Positions 20,901-24,112 of a DNA stretch of 24,112 bases are shown here, piece after piece. The stretch spans positions 1 to 24,112 of the forward strand of contig SGPL01000504.1 of NCBI GenBank assembly GCA_004802705.1. Direction: 5' to 3'. The translations under genes and the position numbers were made by a program. Source of the DNA: Bondarzewia mesenterica. Lineage: Eukaryota > Basidiomycota > Agaricomycetes > Russulales > Bondarzewiaceae. The notes beneath the pieces were generated by a model. The model saw nothing but the letters and a program-made list of their open reading frames with translations, had not been told where the DNA came from and did not search any database. Position 1 is the first letter of the stretch, and each line of letters starts with the position of its first letter.

Positions 20901-22127
20901 GCCAGTGGTACGGCATCTAAAGCATTTGTGGTGGCTTAGGATACATGCTCTTCTCAAGGTCTTGTTGCCCTTCCTTGAGGTGCTCAGTAATTCTGTGCCT
21001 TACCTCGAGTATCTCGAGCTTTATTGCACTCTAAATTCAGATTTGTTTTATCTTTCACCCCCGTGACCCATCCTACTCCCTTCAAATCTCTTCACCCATG
21101 ACTTTCCTCATTTGCAGTACATCAAACTGGATCATATTACCATTCCTTGGGATCATGTGCACTTTACAGGGCTTGCCCACTTTTTAATCTGTCTGCCGCT
21201 CTCTAAACAATCTGACTTCTCAGATCCAGAGGCTGCACGCCTGACCCTTGCTCAGATACTCGATATAATTGATGCTATGCCTGAGCTGAAGATGCTTGAG
21301 CTGCTGGATGCACTCCCTGTGGCCCTCTCACTGGATTCATTCAAACTGAGTCCCATCAGCCACGTCACGCACATGCCATGGCTGAGCAAGGTCAAACTTA
21401 TGGGTGCTGCCTTTGACTGTGCAAGTTTCATCCATTGCCTGGATATCCGTACAGTGCTGTCTTGTTCATCATTGGCTAAAGCACTTCTGTTGAGGCCATT
21501 GACTTGCTACTGTTGATTTGCACATTGGCTTCTCACCCTTGTACCTTAAAGCCTTTCCAATCGCTCAAAATACATGACTGTGAAGGTAGATTATCTATCT
21601 GTGTGTGGGCCATAGGTGATGCCATGAGAAGGCAGAATGCCAGAGATTGCAAACCATACCTTTCTCTGCAGCTCAATCACATCTCTCAAAACAAGGATTT
21701 GTCTATTGTCTCCATGATCTGCACTGAGCTAAACATTGCAAATGTCATTAACTTAGACTTTTTAGGCCTGAAGATGCACTTGAGCTCGCAGGACACGTGA
21801 GCCATATTCAGACACATGAAGAAGGTCCAGGCTCTCCATATTTCTGGAGAAGAAATGGTAGTAGCATTCTTTGAGGCTTTTGTCAACAAGCCCAAAGAGT
21901 CGGACCAAAGTCTCCTATTCCCAGAACTTTGGCAGCTAGAACTGGATAAGGCAAACTTCCACTCCAAGGCAATGCAGCGGGTTTTCCTGATAATGATTCG
22001 CCAACACCAGAAGACCAAATTTCCCTTGAAGGATGTTTCTATCATGAAGTGCAAGATCATGCTGAAGTGGGTTTCTTTGTTCAGGAGGATAGTACTAGAG
22101 GTGTCTTGGGATAATTACGATTCCTGA
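17985..22127 (+). pseudogene. F-box/leucine-rich repeat protein, broken by a transposon
   Basis: The first exon is 17985-18010 (MPSFNEAN), with a 53-nt intron (18011-18063). Exon 2 runs to 18218 (ARINEEVDALLEIISTFKT). A mobile element then occupies 18219-20558. Coding resumes at 20561 with RHNTFLPIRRLPLEIISRIF, an F-box signature as in Agaricomycete F-box families, then SLGWIQVTHVCHYWC. In-frame TAGs follow near 20743 and 20799. Further frames carry LRR-type sequence (YIKLDHITIPWDHVHFTGLA, FPELWQLELDKANFHSKAMQ) with more stops and frameshifts. The last few codons lie inside a repeat that starts near 22114. Intact relatives are substrate adaptors of SCF ubiquitin ligases; this copy is dead. 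Confidence 0.85.
18219..20558. mobile_element. 2340-bp TIR element inserted in the F-box gene
   Basis: The two ends form 29-bp terminal inverted repeats (18219-18247 and 20530-20558) that match at 26 of 29 positions. Both begin CATCAG, followed by AAAAAC and ending ATGTAAATAAG. GTAAATAAG recurs just inside the left end. The flanking host sequence is TC on both sides (18217-18218 and 20559-20560). Deleting the element with one TC gives ACTCGTCAC, and the F-box frame becomes continuous. The interior is very AT-rich with only short ORFs (for example 18481-18702 and 19935-20228), none recognised as a transposase. It also holds related blocks near 18790-18850 and 19205-19345. The superfamily is not clear; a 2-bp non-TA duplication does not match the common classes. 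Confidence 0.75.
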
Positions 22128-22216
22128 TTAGGGAATCATTACTTATAGATGACCCATGGGCCATTTTTTGACCCCCCCCCCAGAATTCGGGAAACTAGTT
22201 TGACTACAATTGACTA
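22114..22216 (-). repeat. G-run repeat, right copy, inverted
   Basis: Read on the minus strand it contains TTCTG, ten G, TCA, then AATGGCCCATG, ATAAGTAATGATTCCCTAAT and GGAATCGTAA. This lines up with 160-240 on the plus strand over about 95 bp. The repeat end coincides with the end of the F-box similarity, so the terminal codons and stop of that ORF come from the repeat. Two TGACTACAAT units sit next to it at about 22200-22220. Confidence 0.7.
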
Positions 22217-22303
22217 CAATTTACGACTAGGGTCATTACAAAATGGTAAGATTTCTGAAACTAATTTGGCTTCATTTGTTTTGTAGTGTGCCTTCATTGG
22301 TTC

Positions 22304-22325
22304 ACCGGTATTCGTGATTACCGGT
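22304..22325. repeat. Perfect 7-bp palindrome with 8-bp loop
   Basis: ACCGGTA and TACCGGT are separated by TTCGTGAT in otherwise AT-rich sequence. It could be an operator-like site or transposon debris; nothing distinguishes these. Confidence 0.4.
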
Positions 22326-22421
22326 AACTTCTCTAGTCTTCGTATTGTAGTCGAACTATGTTCTGACACAGAATCGCTCTCTCCACCAACTACTCAACAC
22401 CCTCATCATCCTGGTGCACCT

Positions 22422-23472
22422 ATGGAAGCACTTAACGTGCAACTGAAAGCTGGAAGGGTATGAAAAAGAGGGAAAACAAAGAAATTCAAAGTAAGTATAT
22501 TCATTTTATCTGCATGCTAACAATGTTTCAACAGGCATCATCCACGTCTTCAGCTCATTGTTTTGAGACAGCGAGCACTCATTCTACCCCTAGTATATCT
22601 CCAGCTTCATCATTTTGACGTGACTTGGGGTTCATGCTCATCCACCCATCCTCAGCCCCATCATTTCAGCATGATAGGGCTTTGTGCTCATCCGGCATGC
22701 CCTCAGCCCCATCATTTCATGCTCATCCACCCCATCCTCAGCCCTGTGGTTTCAACACAATAGGATTTGTGCTCACTTATCTTGTCTCTGGCCCCATCAT
22801 TTCAGCATGATGGACTTCACACTCGTGCAGAACTACAGTTTTTGCGTTTCAACACGGTGGGCCTTCCATCTCACACGCAATATTCTTGGGCCACCATTTT
22901 AACATAAAGGGTTCATAACAGGACACCAGATTGTGACTCATTGCACATTACATACAGAAACCTCTCTTACAACACACCTGTGAATGATGCATCTTGTGAG
23001 CCCCATTTCACGTCATTCATTGCTTTTCTTCAAACTGTAAGTCATGTCATCTCTTGCCGATGAATTTTCCATTCATTCCTCAGTGACTGGCAATAGCAGA
23101 GAGATTAAAAGGCACTCAAGTGGAGGTGAAGGAGCTCCAAGCTCATCTGAAGGTGTGTCCGTTCTTTTAAAATTATGACTTCATGTCTTCTGCCTTCCTC
23201 CCTTCTATCTTCATTTTTACATGTGTCCAAGACATCATCTATGTCTCAATCTTCTACTGATCTTGCTTACTGAAGTCTTGTAGAACTTTTGCTGACTCAG
23301 TGTCATTCATTGCCAACCCAATGTCATCCACTATTGCAATTTGCCCCATGCCTATCGTCTGTGCCCATTCGATGCCCGAGCTGTTTGTATCTGCACAGCA
23401 CTAGCTGAGAAGGATGAACATGTCTGACAGGGTGCAAGAGCTTTCACAGGACCTCCAAAAGCCCAGCCAGAG
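22422..23472 (+). pseudogene. Exon-like coiled-coil pieces, unknown
   Basis: Three short stretches read like exons of one coiled-coil protein: an ATG at 22422 (MEALNVQLKAGR); about 23091-23153 (LAIAERLKGTQVEVKELQAH, then a GTGTGT donor); and about 23405-23472 (LRRMNMSDRVQELSQDLQ, then a GTATGT donor). A decayed 51-bp repeat array lies between the first two. No complete frame could be assembled and no family was recognised. Confidence 0.25.
22603..22920 (+). repeat. 51-bp tandem repeat, array C (decayed)
   Basis: Units start at 22603, 22654, 22705, 22740 and 22791 (51-bp spacing, except one unit shortened to 35 bp), with weaker copies to about 22920. The typical unit is AGCCCCATCATTTCAGCATG followed by ATAGGGCTTTGTGCTCATCC. 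Compared with array A, CG dinucleotides are largely replaced by TG or CA. Confidence 0.8.
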
Positions 23473-23589
23473 GTATGTGTGACTGCCAGTAGTCAAACGA
23501 CATGTAGCGCTCGAGCTCTGTGGAGGTGCCAGTTGTAAAAGGCTAAATTTTTGCCCAAATATATAATTTTTAGCTACAAGGAGATCACT

Positions 23590-23714
23590 TGTTAAGAGAG
23601 GGCCACTGCGTTGCATGGCATGAATGATTCCCGCCTCTTTTTTAATCCAACTTAAACATCTTATTAAACTCCAGGACAAATTAATAATGATGCTGATCTC
23701 TCATCTAATGAGTG
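23590..23714 (-). repeat. T1 dispersed repeat, right copy, inverted
   Basis: On the minus strand it carries ATTAGATGAGAGATCAGC, then GGCGGGAATCATTCATGCC, ATGCAACGCAGTGGCCCTCT and CTTAACA. It is the inverted partner of 17217-17338. Similarity may run on to about 23765 (GATATTCTT, TTAGCC). Confidence 0.7.
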
Positions 23715-23870
23715 TATATAATTTTTAATATTAAGAATATCTATTTTAGTTGGCTAAGTGCATGAGTGTTCATTGTACATTGAGCTATTAGTGAAAAACA
23801 AGGAGAAGTTTTAAAGTTTTCAGGTATTTTGAGCCAACGTACCTTTAACAATAATGTGCAGCACCATGGT

Positions 23871-24107
23871 GTCCAGAATCAATTTCTGGACAGGGCAGAA
23901 GTTTGGCTATGGATAGAGATTTAGCAAGCCTGCACTATGTGCACACCTATAATGTGGAAGTGTCGATCTAGTGCAAGGGAGGGAGATCGAAACTAATGTC
24001 AGGGAGTACAGAGCTTTGGGTATGGTCTAGTTCATGCATTTCTATGTGTCGCTGAACAATACGAGCGTAGCGCTGTTACGCTCATAAAAAAAAAAAAAAA
24101 AAAAAAA
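23871..24107 (+). repeat. Retroposon-like 3' end with hairpin and poly(A)
   Basis: The stretch ends in a perfect 7-bp stem (GAGCGTA at 24063-24069, TACGCTC at 24077-24083), then CAT-type linker bases and a run of 22 A (24086-24107). A second perfect 8-bp hairpin (GTCCAGAA / TTCTGGAC) lies at 23871-23891. Stem-loop plus poly(A) is the expected 3' end of a SINE or LINE copy. The 5' edge and target duplication cannot be fixed inside this window. A weak box-B-like GGAGATCGAAAC lies at 23986-23995. Confidence 0.4.
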
Positions 24108-24112
24108 TTGTT

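Noticed and set aside
22563..22763. ORF with repeated HHF peptide motif
   Set aside because: It is the translation of the decayed 51-bp minisatellite; the unit length is a multiple of three, so an open frame arises by chance, and one unit is 35 bp long.
1..24112. tRNA, rRNA or CRISPR array
   Set aside because: No cloverleaf with both internal boxes, no rRNA sequence and no regularly spaced short direct repeats with unique spacers were found; the 51-bp repeats have no spacers.

Overview
This window looks like part of a basidiomycete genome, most likely a mushroom-forming Agaricomycete. Exons are broken by many 50-65 nt GT-AG introns, the conserved genes are eukaryotic housekeeping genes, and an F-box/leucine-rich protein of the type that expands in Agaricomycetes is present as a pseudogene. 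No prokaryotic or viral gene and no CRISPR array was seen.

Positions 1-250 hold pieces of two repeat families (called T1 and the G-run motif here), which return inverted near the right end. Positions 440-13476 are a dense, GC-balanced block of six conserved genes: an ER UAS/UBX-domain protein of the FAF2/Ubx2 type (+); a myosin essential light chain (Cdc4/Mlc1 type, -) in tandem with a proteasome assembly chaperone 1 homologue (Pba1/PSMG1, -); divergently from these, a large TMEM63/CSC1 (DUF221) cation channel with about 14 exons (+); then a divergent pair, mitochondrial release factor 1 (-) and the WD40 U3 snoRNP protein Utp7 (+). Three of these gene models have oddities: an in-frame TAG in MRF1 that an in-phase 60-nt GT-AG segment would remove, an A10 run in UTP7 where the frame is lost, and a 574-nt intron in the channel gene.

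Positions 13.5-17.1 kb are a graveyard of partial genes: a short ORF with a mitochondrial-type leader, an unrecognised minus-strand ORF, the C-terminus of a cation diffusion facilitator, and an SH3-containing N-terminal fragment of a Cdc25-like Ras exchange factor that lacks its catalytic domain. Copies of a 51-bp repeat are interspersed.

Positions 17.1-24.1 kb are AT-rich nested repeats. An inverted pair of T1 repeats encloses a 470-bp hAT-like non-autonomous element (perfect 10-bp terminal inverted repeats, 8-bp target duplication) and an F-box/LRR pseudogene. A 2340-bp terminal-inverted-repeat element is inserted in that pseudogene, and its removal with one copy of a 2-bp duplication restores the F-box reading frame exactly. 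A G-run repeat, a decayed array of the same 51-bp repeat, some exon-like coiled-coil pieces and a poly(A)-tailed retroposon-like end follow. No complete functional gene is supported to the right of 13476. All family assignments were made by eye from translated motifs; no database search was run.
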